From the NCBI GenBank assembly GCA_024639785.1, contig JAHEGI010000002.1, forward strand, positions 1 to 64,000: DNA of 64,000 nucleotides, given 5' to 3'. Below, piece by piece: positions 53,679-61,998 of the stretch. Source of the DNA: Cryomorphaceae bacterium. GTDB lineage: Bacteria; Bacteroidota; Bacteroidia; Flavobacteriales; Schleiferiaceae. The translations under genes were made by a program, and so were the position numbers. The number at the start of each line of letters is the position of its first letter. Within the stretch, counting starts at the first letter, position 1. Under the pieces are notes generated by a model that saw only the letters and a program-made list of their open reading frames with translations, did not search any database and was not told the origin of the DNA.

Positions 53679-53686
53679 TAAATTTA
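53679..53686. promoter_or_regulatory. Palindromic -7-like element (TAAATTTA), shared by divergent genes
   Basis: TAAATTTA reads the same on both strands and is one base off TAnnTTTG in each. It lies 11 bases before porX and 19 bases before the HD-domain gene, so the same eight bases could drive either direction but not both at once. Confidence 0.4.
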
Positions 53687-53697
53687 ACCCATATCAT

Positions 53698-55257
53698 ATG
53701 GATAAATCACGCATTCTTTGGGTCGACGATGAGGTGGATAGCCTCACCCCACATGTCATGTATCTGGAAGGCAAAGGTTTCCACGTTTCGGTGGCCACCA
53801 ATGCAGCGGATGCGCTTCGTCAAATGGCAGATCAGCCCGTGGATTGCGTCTTGCTCGACGAACACATGCCCGGTCGATCTGGCTTGGATGCCCTACCTGA
53901 TTTCAAAGCCTTACGCCCGAGCACTCCGGTGATCATGGTGACAAAAAGCGAAGAGGAAGGGGTCATGGAACAGGCCATTGGAGAAGACATTGCCGATTAC
54001 CTCCTCAAGCCGGTCCAACCGCGCCAGGTTCTCTCCTCCCTCACGCGGGTGTTAGGCGCTAGGCAATTGATCGCAGATCGGAACCTGAACAAATACCAAA
54101 CTCAGTTCCGCGATTTGACCATGCGGATTTCGGAAGCCGATTCATGGGAGGCTTGGACGTCGATTTATACCTCCCTCATGGCATTTGACCATGGCCTGAC
54201 GGGGTCAGAGGCGGAGGGCATGCGGCCCATGCTAGATCACCAAAAGGAAGAGGCTAACCGGTTATTTACCCGCTGGTGGGCAGAGGTCTATCCCGATTGG
54301 CTGTTTGATCCTGCGGCGCCTTGCTCCTTTTCTCACCAAATGTTGAGCAAGCACGTTGCTCCATCCGTCCGAGCGGGTAATAAGGCGGTTTTACTGGTTT
54401 TTGACAACTTGCGACTGGACCAATGGAATGAGTTGCAGTCCTTCTTCATGAATAATTTCAGACTCGTCCAAAACGAACATTATGCGAGTATTCTCCCGAC
54501 GGCCACGCAATATGCTCGAAATGCACTACTCGCCGGAGCTTTGCCTGATGAAATTGCCCACCGCTATCCCAAAGATTGGGTGCCGGACACTTTGGATGCG
54601 GAAGGACGACGCAATGGTTTTGAAGAACAACTCGTAAAAGACTGGGCCCAAAAAGAGGAAATCCATTCCGTAGAATACGGCAAATTGACCCATTTGGGGT
54701 CCGAACAAAAGTGGGTGCGCCACTGGCCACAAGTCAAAAACAAAGACCTCGTCGTGGTCGTGGTGAATTTCATTGATATGATTTCGCACGCGAAGACGGA
54801 GCAAAGCATTGTGCGCGATATTGCAAGTGATGACCGGGGATTCCGTGCCTTGACGCATAGTTGGTGGAAGAACTCCCCCTTGCGCCCGTGGGTGGATGGT
54901 TTGGCTGCCGAGGGATATGATCTCTTTGTCACCACCGACCACGGAACCATCTCGGTGAAAAAGCCCATCCAAATCAAAGGGTCACGCGACCTAACAGCCA
55001 ATATGCGATACAAAGTGGGCCGCGGACTGGAATATTCCCCGAAAGACGTGGCGCTCGTGCGTGAGCCAAAGGAGCTGGGTCTTCCTTCCGTTGCGCTTGG
55101 GGATAAAATGGTCCTCGCTGGAGAAGCAGGTTATTTCATTTACCCAAATGACTACCATCGCTTTGCGGGGCGGTTTGAGGGTTCCTACCAGCATGGGGGA
55201 ATCAGCATGGAAGAAATCATCATCCCATTTGCTCACATGAAGCCCCGAGGAAAGTAA
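53698..55257 (+). CDS. porX: T9SS response regulator PorX (REC-PglZ)
   Basis: A 519-residue response regulator. Residues 1-120 are a REC domain: acidic D10-D11-E12, phospho-acceptor D54 in VLLDEHMPG, T-loop VTKSEEEG and the switch Lys in LLKPVQPRQ. A helical linker follows, then a PglZ/alkaline-phosphatase-fold domain (about 190-519) with VFDNLRLDQW (D236) and TTDHGT (D414, H415). This architecture is PorX, which with the sensor PorY and sigma factor SigP controls type IX secretion genes and also cleaves nucleotide phosphodiesters. PorY and T9SS structural genes are elsewhere. The amylase at 2577 is a likely dependent cargo. Confidence 0.93.
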   Translation: MDKSRILWVDDEVDSLTPHVMYLEGKGFHVSVATNAADALRQMADQPVDCVLLDEHMPGRSGLDALPDFKALRPSTPVIMVTKSEEEGVMEQAIGEDIADYLLKPVQPRQVLSSLTRVLGARQLIADRNLNKYQTQFRDLTMRISEADSWEAWTSIYTSLMAFDHGLTGSEAEGMRPMLDHQKEEANRLFTRWWAEVYPDWLFDPAAPCSFSHQMLSKHVAPSVRAGNKAVLLVFDNLRLDQWNELQSFFMNNFRLVQNEHYASILPTATQYARNALLAGALPDEIAHRYPKDWVPDTLDAEGRRNGFEEQLVKDWAQKEEIHSVEYGKLTHLGSEQKWVRHWPQVKNKDLVVVVVNFIDMISHAKTEQSIVRDIASDDRGFRALTHSWWKNSPLRPWVDGLAAEGYDLFVTTDHGTISVKKPIQIKGSRDLTANMRYKVGRGLEYSPKDVALVREPKELGLPSVALGDKMVLAGEAGYFIYPNDYHRFAGRFEGSYQHGGISMEEIIIPFAHMKPRGK

Positions 55258-55264
55258 AGGCGGC

Positions 55265-55272
55265 TACCTTTG
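55265..55272 (+). promoter_or_regulatory. -7 promoter element (TACCTTTG), 5 bp before tsaE
   Basis: Perfect TAnnTTTG, ending five bases before ATG 55278, in the 20-base gap after porX. Confidence 0.6.
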
Positions 55273-55277
55273 CCTAG

Positions 55278-55700
55278 ATGGAACACGTGGAGCTTATTTG
55301 TACAGCTGAGGAATGGCTGCCTTGGGCGGAGCGCCACAAAGCCAAACTCCAAGGGCCCGTGGCTATTCTTGGTGCCATGGGTGCAGGCAAAACGACAGCG
55401 GTCAAACGTTGGCTGAAAGCACTGGGCTCATTGGATGCCGGAAGCAGTCCAACCTTCACGCTCATCCAAGGCTATGATAGTCCTGATGGGCTCATTTATC
55501 ACGCGGATTTTTACCGAATCGAGCATGAAGAGGAGGCCGAACATTTGGGTTTAGACGAAATTTTTGACTCTGGGCGTCCCATTTGGATGGAATGGCCCCA
55601 TAAAATCCCGAACTTATTGCCGGAAGAAACGGTCGTCGTACACATTGAGGTACAAGAAGATGGCTGCCGAAAAGTGACATTGCACCCGGAAATAAACTGA
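55278..55700 (+). CDS. tsaE: tRNA threonylcarbamoyladenosine biosynthesis ATPase TsaE
   Basis: A 140-residue ATPase that acts with TsaB and TsaD to make t6A37 in ANN-decoding tRNAs. Walker A is GAMGAGKT (32-39), followed by SPTFTLIQGY (family SPTF.l...Y), HADFYRIE and the WMEWPHKIPNLLP block. tsaE precedes the alanine-dehydrogenase-like gene by five bases. It has its own -7 element. Confidence 0.95.
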   Translation: MEHVELICTAEEWLPWAERHKAKLQGPVAILGAMGAGKTTAVKRWLKALGSLDAGSSPTFTLIQGYDSPDGLIYHADFYRIEHEEEAEHLGLDEIFDSGRPIWMEWPHKIPNLLPEETVVVHIEVQEDGCRKVTLHPEIN

Positions 55701-55705
55701 GTCTC

Positions 55706-56884
55706 ATGGATCAACCTGCCTACATCCCGCAAGAAGAACGCTTGATGGTCGCCTCTAAGCGCCAATCGTTGCGCATTGGCTTACCCTTGGAGTCCACATG
55801 GGCGGAAAATCGGGTCGCCTTAACGCCGGAAGGTGTGCATCTCCTGGTACAGCAAGGACATGAAATCTTGGTGGAGCGCGGTGCTGGATTGGCAGCGCGC
55901 TACACGGACCATGAATACGCTGAAGCCGGCGCCCAAATCACGGAAGATCGCGCCCAAGTATTCCAATGTCCAGTGCTTGTCAAAGTGGAAGCACCGGGTC
56001 CAAAGGAATGGCCCTTGATGGTTCCAAATCAGCTTTTGTTGTCCGTTCTCCAACCCAACACGGTCACCGCGGCATACATCCAAGCCTTGCAGGCCAAAAA
56101 AATCACCGCGCTCAGCTATGGCCGAATCCTCGATGAGGATGGACGCGCTCCTTTCGTTCGCAGTATGGCCGAAATTGGGGGCTCTCAAGCCATCACGGTC
56201 GCTATGGAATATCTCAGTACCTGGGCAGACGGAAAAGGCTATGCTATGGGGGCCGTCACGGGAGTGCCTCCCACGGAAGTGGTCATTTTAGGGGCAGGCA
56301 CCGTGGGCACCGTAGCAGCCCGTCTTGCCATGGCGATGGGAGCTACGGTCAAAGTATTTGATTCTTCTTTGACGCGAATACAGCGATTGCGCGAAGTCCT
56401 GGGCCAAGATGTGTATACATGCACGCTACAGCCACAAATTTTGTCAAAGGCCCTCAGCCGCTGCGATGTCGCCATTGGCGCCTTACGGCCTGTTGCTGGC
56501 CGCACCCCGGTCATCGTGAGTGAAGAGATGGTCGCCCAGATGAAACCACGCACGGTCATCGTCGATGTCAGCATTGATCATGGCGGCTGCTTCGAGACCA
56601 GCGAAGTGACCACTTGGGATGCTCCGGTCTATACCAAGCACGGAGTGACCCATTTTTGCGTGCCCAATTTGGCCTCCCGTGTGGCACGCACCGCTTCTTT
56701 CGCATTGAATAATCTCACCAGTCCCTTCCTTCAAAATCTTGCCGATGACGGCGGAGTCGAAGAGTCCTTGCTTCGCCGTGCCCACTGGCGCGCTGGCGTT
56801 TATATGCATCGGGGGATTCTCACCCACCGAGAATTGGCGGAACCGTTCGATCTCCCATTCACTGATCTTGACCTTCTTTTATGA
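55706..56884 (+). CDS. ald: Alanine dehydrogenase / PNT-family protein
   Basis: A 392-residue member of the alanine dehydrogenase/transhydrogenase-alpha family. The NAD motif is VVILGAGTVGTVAARLA, and IGALRPVAGRTPVIV and DVSIDHGGCFETSEVTTW are the late family blocks. It carries the substrate Lys segment (VKVEAPG), but where classical enzymes have a catalytic His (YLHLA) it has SVLQPN, as in the other Bacteroidota versions I remember. The deamination of alanine is therefore by annotation only. It is co-directional with tsaE and a DUF4258-like gene, which it overlaps by four bases. Confidence 0.82.
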   Translation: MDQPAYIPQEERLMVASKRQSLRIGLPLESTWAENRVALTPEGVHLLVQQGHEILVERGAGLAARYTDHEYAEAGAQITEDRAQVFQCPVLVKVEAPGPKEWPLMVPNQLLLSVLQPNTVTAAYIQALQAKKITALSYGRILDEDGRAPFVRSMAEIGGSQAITVAMEYLSTWADGKGYAMGAVTGVPPTEVVILGAGTVGTVAARLAMAMGATVKVFDSSLTRIQRLREVLGQDVYTCTLQPQILSKALSRCDVAIGALRPVAGRTPVIVSEEMVAQMKPRTVIVDVSIDHGGCFETSEVTTWDAPVYTKHGVTHFCVPNLASRVARTASFALNNLTSPFLQNLADDGGVEESLLRRAHWRAGVYMHRGILTHRELAEPFDLPFTDLDLLL

Positions 56885-57276
56885 ATTTTTGGCAGCGTTT
56901 CAGCTGGTATGCCCTGGGCCTTGGCTTGGGAACCGTCCTAGTAATATTCTTTTTTTCAGATCGGGATTTTCAGTGCACGTATCTGCCAAATAACCGCGTT
57001 TTAGTCGACATGCACGACCAGGGCACCCACTTTGTCGCGGACCCCGCTCGCGGGCTTTGGGAACAACAATGCGCGGGTGATTCAGCTATGCTTGAGGCGT
57101 TCTTGATGCGCGGAGAAATTGACTTTCAACGCGCTCAAGTGACGACCAGGTTAGAGAGCCTCCGCCATTCTCAATATCCCATCGAATTGGAGTGGAAGGG
57201 GGCCTGGTATGAAGGCATTTGGGAACGCCGAGAGGATAGCGCTGTCCTTGTCTCCCTCCGCACGATCGAGGAGTAA
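56881..57276 (+). CDS. DUF4258-like membrane-anchored protein
   Basis: A 131-residue protein with one N-terminal helix (residues 8-25, WYALGLGLGTVLVIFFF) and a small domain (about 30-131) facing the periplasm or cytoplasm. It resembles the DUF4258 proteins that I remember following the ald gene in Flavobacteriia. One Cys follows the helix (FQCTYLPNNRVL) and one is in QQCAGD. It shares an ATGA overlap with ald. Function unknown. Confidence 0.7.
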   Translation: MNFWQRFSWYALGLGLGTVLVIFFFSDRDFQCTYLPNNRVLVDMHDQGTHFVADPARGLWEQQCAGDSAMLEAFLMRGEIDFQRAQVTTRLESLRHSQYPIELEWKGAWYEGIWERREDSAVLVSLRTIEE

Positions 57277-57279
57277 GAC

Positions 57280-58476
57280 TTAAAGATTCTTTGCGCGTCG
57301 ACGTCGTTGGCGCTCCGCTAAAATCAAGCCTAATTCACGTCCTGTTTGCCCTTTGACCGAAGTGTTTTCTTCCGCTCGGCGAAAGAGGTAGGGCATGACT
57401 TTATCGATGGGTCCAAAAGGCAAGTATTTGGCCACCCTAAATCCATGGTGTGCCAGAACGAAGCTGATATGATCGGACATGCCAAAAAGTTGTGCAAACC
57501 AAACGGGAGCTTCGCTAGGTTCCCAACCCTGCTCTGTGAGTAAACGTGCAGCCAATTCAGCACTGTCTTCATTGTGCGAGCCAATGATCAAGGCGAAGGC
57601 TCTAGATGCCTCGGGACGCCCCAGAGCACGAAGCATGGTTTCCACGCAGGCATTGAATTCGGCATCCGTTGCCGCTTTCGTAGGCTGAATTGGCGAAGGA
57701 TAGCCCATAGACTGAGCGCGAGCACGTTCTTTTTCCATGTAGGCCCCACGAACAAATTTGATTCCGAGTCCGTACCCTGCTTGTTCCGACGTTTGCATCG
57801 CGGCGTTTAGTGCCACAAGGCGTTCTGTTCGGTAGCACTGAATGGTGTTGAATACGATGATGCGATCCCGATTGTATCGCGACATAGCTTCGTAGGCCAA
57901 GCGATCAATGGCGTCTTGAATCCAGGTCTCCTCAGCATCGATCATGACGGGAACCCCGATAGCATGGGCATAGTGGCAGATGCGGTCGACGCGGCCCTGC
58001 GTGCGCTCCCAAGCGAGTGCTTCCGAGGCATTTAATTCCAGCCCTTGGCTCACTTTTTCAAGCATTCCTGTATCCGCAATTCCCGTCACTTTGAACACGC
58101 CCATGGGGACGCCTTCCTCCTGTGCCGCGAGTGCGAGGGTTTGCAACGTCATTTCTGTACTGTGATCGTAGGCGGCTTGGTCTGTCTGACCTTCCACGGA
58201 ATAGTCCAAGATACTCCCCACGCCGAGCGTCCAATGGTGTTGGGCGACGGCTTTGCAATCCGCTACGGTCTCTCCACCACAAAATTGTCGGAAGACCGTG
58301 GCACGGATAAGGCCTTTGATAGGCAATTTCCATGCAAGGGCCCAAAGGGTTAGCGCCTTACCTATTTTAACCAATGATGGCGAGGCTAAGGTCTTGAAAA
58401 GCAAATAACTGCGATTCAATGAGGCATCTGAGTGGGATTGGAATGCAATGGCAGTATCGCGAAAATTCAAGGGCAT
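57280..58476 (-). CDS. Proline dehydrogenase
   Basis: A 398-residue FAD-linked proline oxidase, first step of proline to glutamate. The TIM-barrel segments EETWIQDAIDRLAYEAM, NTIQCYRTER, KFVRGAYMEKERARAQ and the C-terminal YLPFGPIDKVMPYLFRRAEEN (with the Arg pair that binds proline) are diagnostic. It is the monofunctional type, without the P5C dehydrogenase half. A perfect TATCTTTG lies 22 bases upstream. Divergent from aroB. Confidence 0.93.
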   Translation of the reverse strand: MPLNFRDTAIAFQSHSDASLNRSYLLFKTLASPSLVKIGKALTLWALAWKLPIKGLIRATVFRQFCGGETVADCKAVAQHHWTLGVGSILDYSVEGQTDQAAYDHSTEMTLQTLALAAQEEGVPMGVFKVTGIADTGMLEKVSQGLELNASEALAWERTQGRVDRICHYAHAIGVPVMIDAEETWIQDAIDRLAYEAMSRYNRDRIIVFNTIQCYRTERLVALNAAMQTSEQAGYGLGIKFVRGAYMEKERARAQSMGYPSPIQPTKAATDAEFNACVETMLRALGRPEASRAFALIIGSHNEDSAELAARLLTEQGWEPSEAPVWFAQLFGMSDHISFVLAHHGFRVAKYLPFGPIDKVMPYLFRRAEENTSVKGQTGRELGLILAERQRRRRAKNL

Positions 58477-58498
58477 CAGCAGGTGCTTTAACGAAGGT

Positions 58499-58506
58499 CA
58501 AAGATA
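58499..58506 (-). promoter_or_regulatory. -7 promoter element (TATCTTTG) of proline dehydrogenase
   Basis: Perfect TAnnTTTG on the minus strand, 22 bases before ATG 58476. Confidence 0.5.
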
Positions 58507-58547
58507 GTAGAGGAGCCGCCCGACGAGGTCATGCCAAGTAATTTTCC

Positions 58548-58555
58548 GACCTTTG
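58548..58555 (+). promoter_or_regulatory. -7-like element (GACCTTTG), 5 bp before aroB
   Basis: GACCTTTG, the same sequence found four bases before the flippase gene, lies five bases before ATG 58561. It decides the aroB start, since an upstream in-frame ATG (58531) would precede the promoter. Confidence 0.4.
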
Positions 58556-58560
58556 GATTA

Positions 58561-59610
58561 ATGCGCAATTGGGAGACGCCGTTTGGACCCGTTTATGCCG
58601 GGCAAGAGGCCTTCCAGGCTTTGGATGCCTGGTTGTTAGAACATCGTGAATCCTATAGTCAGGTGCTCATTCTCACGGATGAACAAGTGCATGAAGCCTG
58701 CATTCCATTCATCCTTGGAAATTTAGCCCACCTCGGTGAGTCATCCATTTTAGAAATCGAATCGGGTGAATCTAGTAAATCGCTCGACCTCTTAGGTCAA
58801 CTGTATCTTGCGTTGCTGGACTATGGAGCTGACCGCCAAAGCTTAGTCCTGTCTATTGGCGGTGGTGTTGTGACGGATTTAGGGGGGATGTTGGCTTCAA
58901 CCTTTATGCGTGGCGTGGATCATGTCTTAATTCCTACCAGTCTTCTGGGAATGGTGGATGCCAGTATCGGTGGAAAGAACGGCGTAAATGTGGGAAGCTT
59001 CAAAAATTTAGCTGGGACCTTCGCTCCTTCTTGCGGCGTATATGTGCAACCTGATTTACTGACTAGCCTCCCCGAAGCTCACTGGCGGGCTGGGTGGGCT
59101 GAGTGCCTTAAGCATGCCTACCTCATGGGCTCCCACGTATGGGAAGAAGCCATCGCATTGAGGGAGTTAGCCCATCTTCGCCCCTTGCTTCCCCATTTGA
59201 TGGAAGCAAAAATCCAGCGCATCCAAACAGATCCATTTGAGCAGGGACTTGAGCGTAAGGCGCTCAATCTGGGCCACTCTATGGCCCATGCCGCCGAAGC
59301 CCATCTCGGGCCCGATCTACTTCATGGCGACGCGGTGGCTGCCGGAATGTGGCTGGAATTTGACATTGCCGAGTCTATGGGCCTTTGTGCGGCGGAGGAT
59401 GTCGCTGCCATGAAGAACATCATTGACCATTGGTGGCCCGAACGGCTTCGGCTGGATGACCAGGTCATCGATCGCCTCCGAGGCGATAAAAAAAACCACG
59501 CGGGTGCCGTGAGAATGGCTTTGCCAGGCGCCCCCGGAGCTCCAGTCACGTTGACTGAAGTCTCGGAATTTAATATCAAAAAAGCTCTCGCATCGTATGC
59601 GTCTAATTGA
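58561..59610 (+). CDS. aroB: 3-dehydroquinate synthase
   Basis: A 349-residue zinc/NAD enzyme, second step of the shikimate pathway. The NAD/metal core reads GGGVVTDLGGMLASTFMRG, then PTSLLGMVDASIGGKNGVN, with metal ligands in AECLKHAYLMG, NLGHSMAHAAEAH and LHGDAVAAGM. I chose ATG 58561 because a -7-like box lies five bases before it; ATG 58531 would add ten residues. It overlaps aroA by 14 bases. Confidence 0.93.
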   Translation: MRNWETPFGPVYAGQEAFQALDAWLLEHRESYSQVLILTDEQVHEACIPFILGNLAHLGESSILEIESGESSKSLDLLGQLYLALLDYGADRQSLVLSIGGGVVTDLGGMLASTFMRGVDHVLIPTSLLGMVDASIGGKNGVNVGSFKNLAGTFAPSCGVYVQPDLLTSLPEAHWRAGWAECLKHAYLMGSHVWEEAIALRELAHLRPLLPHLMEAKIQRIQTDPFEQGLERKALNLGHSMAHAAEAHLGPDLLHGDAVAAGMWLEFDIAESMGLCAAEDVAAMKNIIDHWWPERLRLDDQVIDRLRGDKKNHAGAVRMALPGAPGAPVTLTEVSEFNIKKALASYASN

Positions 59611-60685
59611 ATTACCCCCTTCCAAAAGTCTAGCGAATCGTACCCTTACCGCCTTAGCGGTCCGGGGCAAAGCACTTCCAGAACCAGACGAAAGTTGGTC
59701 CGATGATATGCGAGCCATGTATCGGGTGCTTCAAGGCGATGGCGATGCTGGCGCGGCGGGTACGGCTTTTCGCTTTGGCATGGCGTACTGGGCAGCAAAT
59801 GAGGGGGCAAGCATTCATTTGCGCGGAAGCGAACGTCTGCTCCAACGCCCCATAGAGGGATTGGTGGATGGGCTGCGCAGTCTTGGGGCAGATCTAAGTA
59901 AACAGAACGATGGATCTTGGAAGATTCATGGTAAAAAACTTACTGGAGGTCCACTGAGCATGGATGCCACGGTGAGTTCACAATTCATTTCGGCGCTGTA
60001 CCTCGTGGAACCTCGCATGGCGAAGAAGCTCAAACTCAAGCTTGAAGGACACGTGGTAAGTGCTCCCTACATCGCCATGACGCAGCGCGTCATGGAAGAT
60101 GGGGAATGGCCAGTTGAAGCGGATTGGAGTGCTGGGATTGTGTGGGCCCTCCGGGCTTCGTGCATGGGCGAATCGATCTGCCTGCAAGGCTTAGGCCGTC
60201 GGTCCATCCAAGGCGATTCGATCTGGTCTCGCTGGGGTTTGCCTTTGGGCTTCAGCGCCTCGTACGAAGCACAAGGCCTGGTCATTCGCGGCCTCCCGAG
60301 CCGACCTAAAGAAGACATGCACTTGGATTTAAAGGATTGCCCAGATCTCGCTCAACCTATTGCCGCCGCGGGGGTGCTGATGCGTCGAAAAGTGCATTTA
60401 ACCGGACTCGAAACGTTGAACGGCAAGGAGATTCCCCGCTTGGATGCCTTGAAGGCAGCCATGTCCTCCTTGGGGATCTCCGTCGAAGCGGGCGAATCCT
60501 CGGAACTCATTTTTGATTCTTCCTCGTGGAATCCGAGTGAGGCCATCCTCTCCGTGGATCCTGAAGAAGATCACCGCATGGCCTTCTTCTGGGCATTGAT
60601 TGGATTGGAGCAGCCCACGGAATGGACAGGTGAAGCTACGGTGTCCAAGAGTTACCCTCATTTTTGGTCTGACTGGAACGAGTAG
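59597..60685 (+). CDS. aroA: 3-phosphoshikimate 1-carboxyvinyltransferase (EPSP synthase), short form
   Basis: A 362-residue EPSP synthase, noticeably shorter than the usual about 410-430. The active-site segments are still present: PPSKSLANR (Lys, Ser, Arg), GTAFRF, SSQFISALYL, DLKDCPDLAQ, LNGKEIPRLDAL (Glu and Arg), DHRMAFF (His and Arg) and a final KSYPHFW. The loss is distributed over loops in the first and middle domains. It overlaps aroB by 14 bases and the convergent barrel gene by 28. Presumably functional, since it is in an aroB-aroA pair. Confidence 0.9.
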   Translation: MRLIELPPSKSLANRTLTALAVRGKALPEPDESWSDDMRAMYRVLQGDGDAGAAGTAFRFGMAYWAANEGASIHLRGSERLLQRPIEGLVDGLRSLGADLSKQNDGSWKIHGKKLTGGPLSMDATVSSQFISALYLVEPRMAKKLKLKLEGHVVSAPYIAMTQRVMEDGEWPVEADWSAGIVWALRASCMGESICLQGLGRRSIQGDSIWSRWGLPLGFSASYEAQGLVIRGLPSRPKEDMHLDLKDCPDLAQPIAAAGVLMRRKVHLTGLETLNGKEIPRLDALKAAMSSLGISVEAGESSELIFDSSSWNPSEAILSVDPEEDHRMAFFWALIGLEQPTEWTGEATVSKSYPHFWSDWNE

Positions 60686-61998
60686 CGCACACTGAGTTGG
60701 CCTTCCCCGGGCCGCAGTCGAACAGTACATTCCAAGCGCCCGGACTCCATGGGGCCAATTCGAAGGCGCTCGGTGGGGCCCAGATGCCCATCGTGCACCC
60801 AATACAAGCTGAGATAGGCTCCCGCCTGGCTCATTCGGAGGGTAGAAGTCCCATAGGCATAGGGCATGCCCGTCCCCATGTAACCTGCTTGGACGCGCAT
60901 AGTTGACTTAGGGCTGGCATGGGACCATGCGAGGGCAAAGGCCTCTGGAACGGAGGGATGGACGGAGCCATAGAACCGCCAACAAAGTGTAGGACTGAGG
61001 TCTAAAGCGGTGGCAAGCCGCCACATTCCATCCCATTGCTCAAGGCTCCATGATTGCCTCTGATTGGAAAAGCGAAGCCAGGATTGTCGACCTCGGTGAG
61101 CGATTTCTATGCTTCCACGTTGCCAGGGAAGTCTGAAGGTGACGCCTTGCGTGAGCGGAAAGGGCAGCCAGGCTTGGCTTAGTTCGGGTCGGGGATGTCG
61201 AAAGCTCCATTCCCATTGCATGCCATTAGCCCATGTCCACTTGCAATGCAGCCCGAAGGAATGCCTGCCAAATACCTGGGCGCGAAGGAAACCATGCGTG
61301 TGGGTCCACTGGCTGGCGAAGAGCATTTGGTCCTTTATGTGACCCATTCCCAGCATCCATGAAGAACTCACGTCTTGGAGATAATACCCTCCATGCATTG
61401 GGGCCCATGCCCAGATCCGATGAAGTTCTCGGGCGTGAAGCCATGGACCCGAAGGTTGATGCCCATTCCACACATAAGGATCCAGTCGGAACTGGTTCCG
61501 CCGACTCCAACGTATTCCATGGCCGATTACATAGGGTTGCCAACCCGAGGAATTCAGCTGCAGGCCCCATCGATGAATGCGGCGTAGGCTCTGAATATTG
61601 GAGGCAGGGAATCCCACGTCAAACATGGACTGAAGGCAAAGCCTTTCAATGGAGTCGAGCGCTATGGCCGCCCATTCATTTGGGTCAATGAGATATCCGA
61701 GTTCGGCAATGTACCGCCCAAGCTGAAAACTGGACTTTGGACTTAAAAAGGGAATATCATCTAGCCGATCTCTCGGCCATCGGTTGATAAAGCAAGGAGC
61801 CGAAATCCAGGACTGCATGAGCGCCAGGACGGAATCCTGCTCCGCCAGTGTGGCCATTGGATGCAAGGATTGAAATCGATCCATGGCGGTCTGTATTAGT
61901 GAATTGGGCTGGGCCTGTAAAGTCCCAAGAAGGCATAAGGATAAGGTCCAGATCCCAAGAAAACGCGTCCAAAACGTCCCTCCCAATGTACTCTCCAT
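60658..61998 (-). CDS. Exported helix-hairpin-helix-like outer-membrane protein
   Basis: A 446-residue exported protein. ATG 61998 opens a signal peptide (hydrophobic FLGIWTLSLCLLGTLQA, cleavage before QPNS). Residues 70-130 (CFINRWPRDRLDDIPFLSP, then LGRYIAELGYLIDPNEWAAI) keep the pattern of the ComEA-like helix-hairpin-helix modules in a Bacteroidota family of large exported HHH proteins, but degenerate. From about 140 on it is a Trp/His/Arg-rich barrel. Its start region overlaps the preceding gene by 103 bases in another frame, and its end overlaps aroA by 28. The frame runs back to 62625 but no signal peptide is found there. Confidence 0.65.
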   Translation of the reverse strand: MESTLGGTFWTRFLGIWTLSLCLLGTLQAQPNSLIQTAMDRFQSLHPMATLAEQDSVLALMQSWISAPCFINRWPRDRLDDIPFLSPKSSFQLGRYIAELGYLIDPNEWAAIALDSIERLCLQSMFDVGFPASNIQSLRRIHRWGLQLNSSGWQPYVIGHGIRWSRRNQFRLDPYVWNGHQPSGPWLHARELHRIWAWAPMHGGYYLQDVSSSWMLGMGHIKDQMLFASQWTHTHGFLRAQVFGRHSFGLHCKWTWANGMQWEWSFRHPRPELSQAWLPFPLTQGVTFRLPWQRGSIEIAHRGRQSWLRFSNQRQSWSLEQWDGMWRLATALDLSPTLCWRFYGSVHPSVPEAFALAWSHASPKSTMRVQAGYMGTGMPYAYGTSTLRMSQAGAYLSLYWVHDGHLGPTERLRIGPMESGRLECTVRLRPGEGQLSVRYSFQSDQK

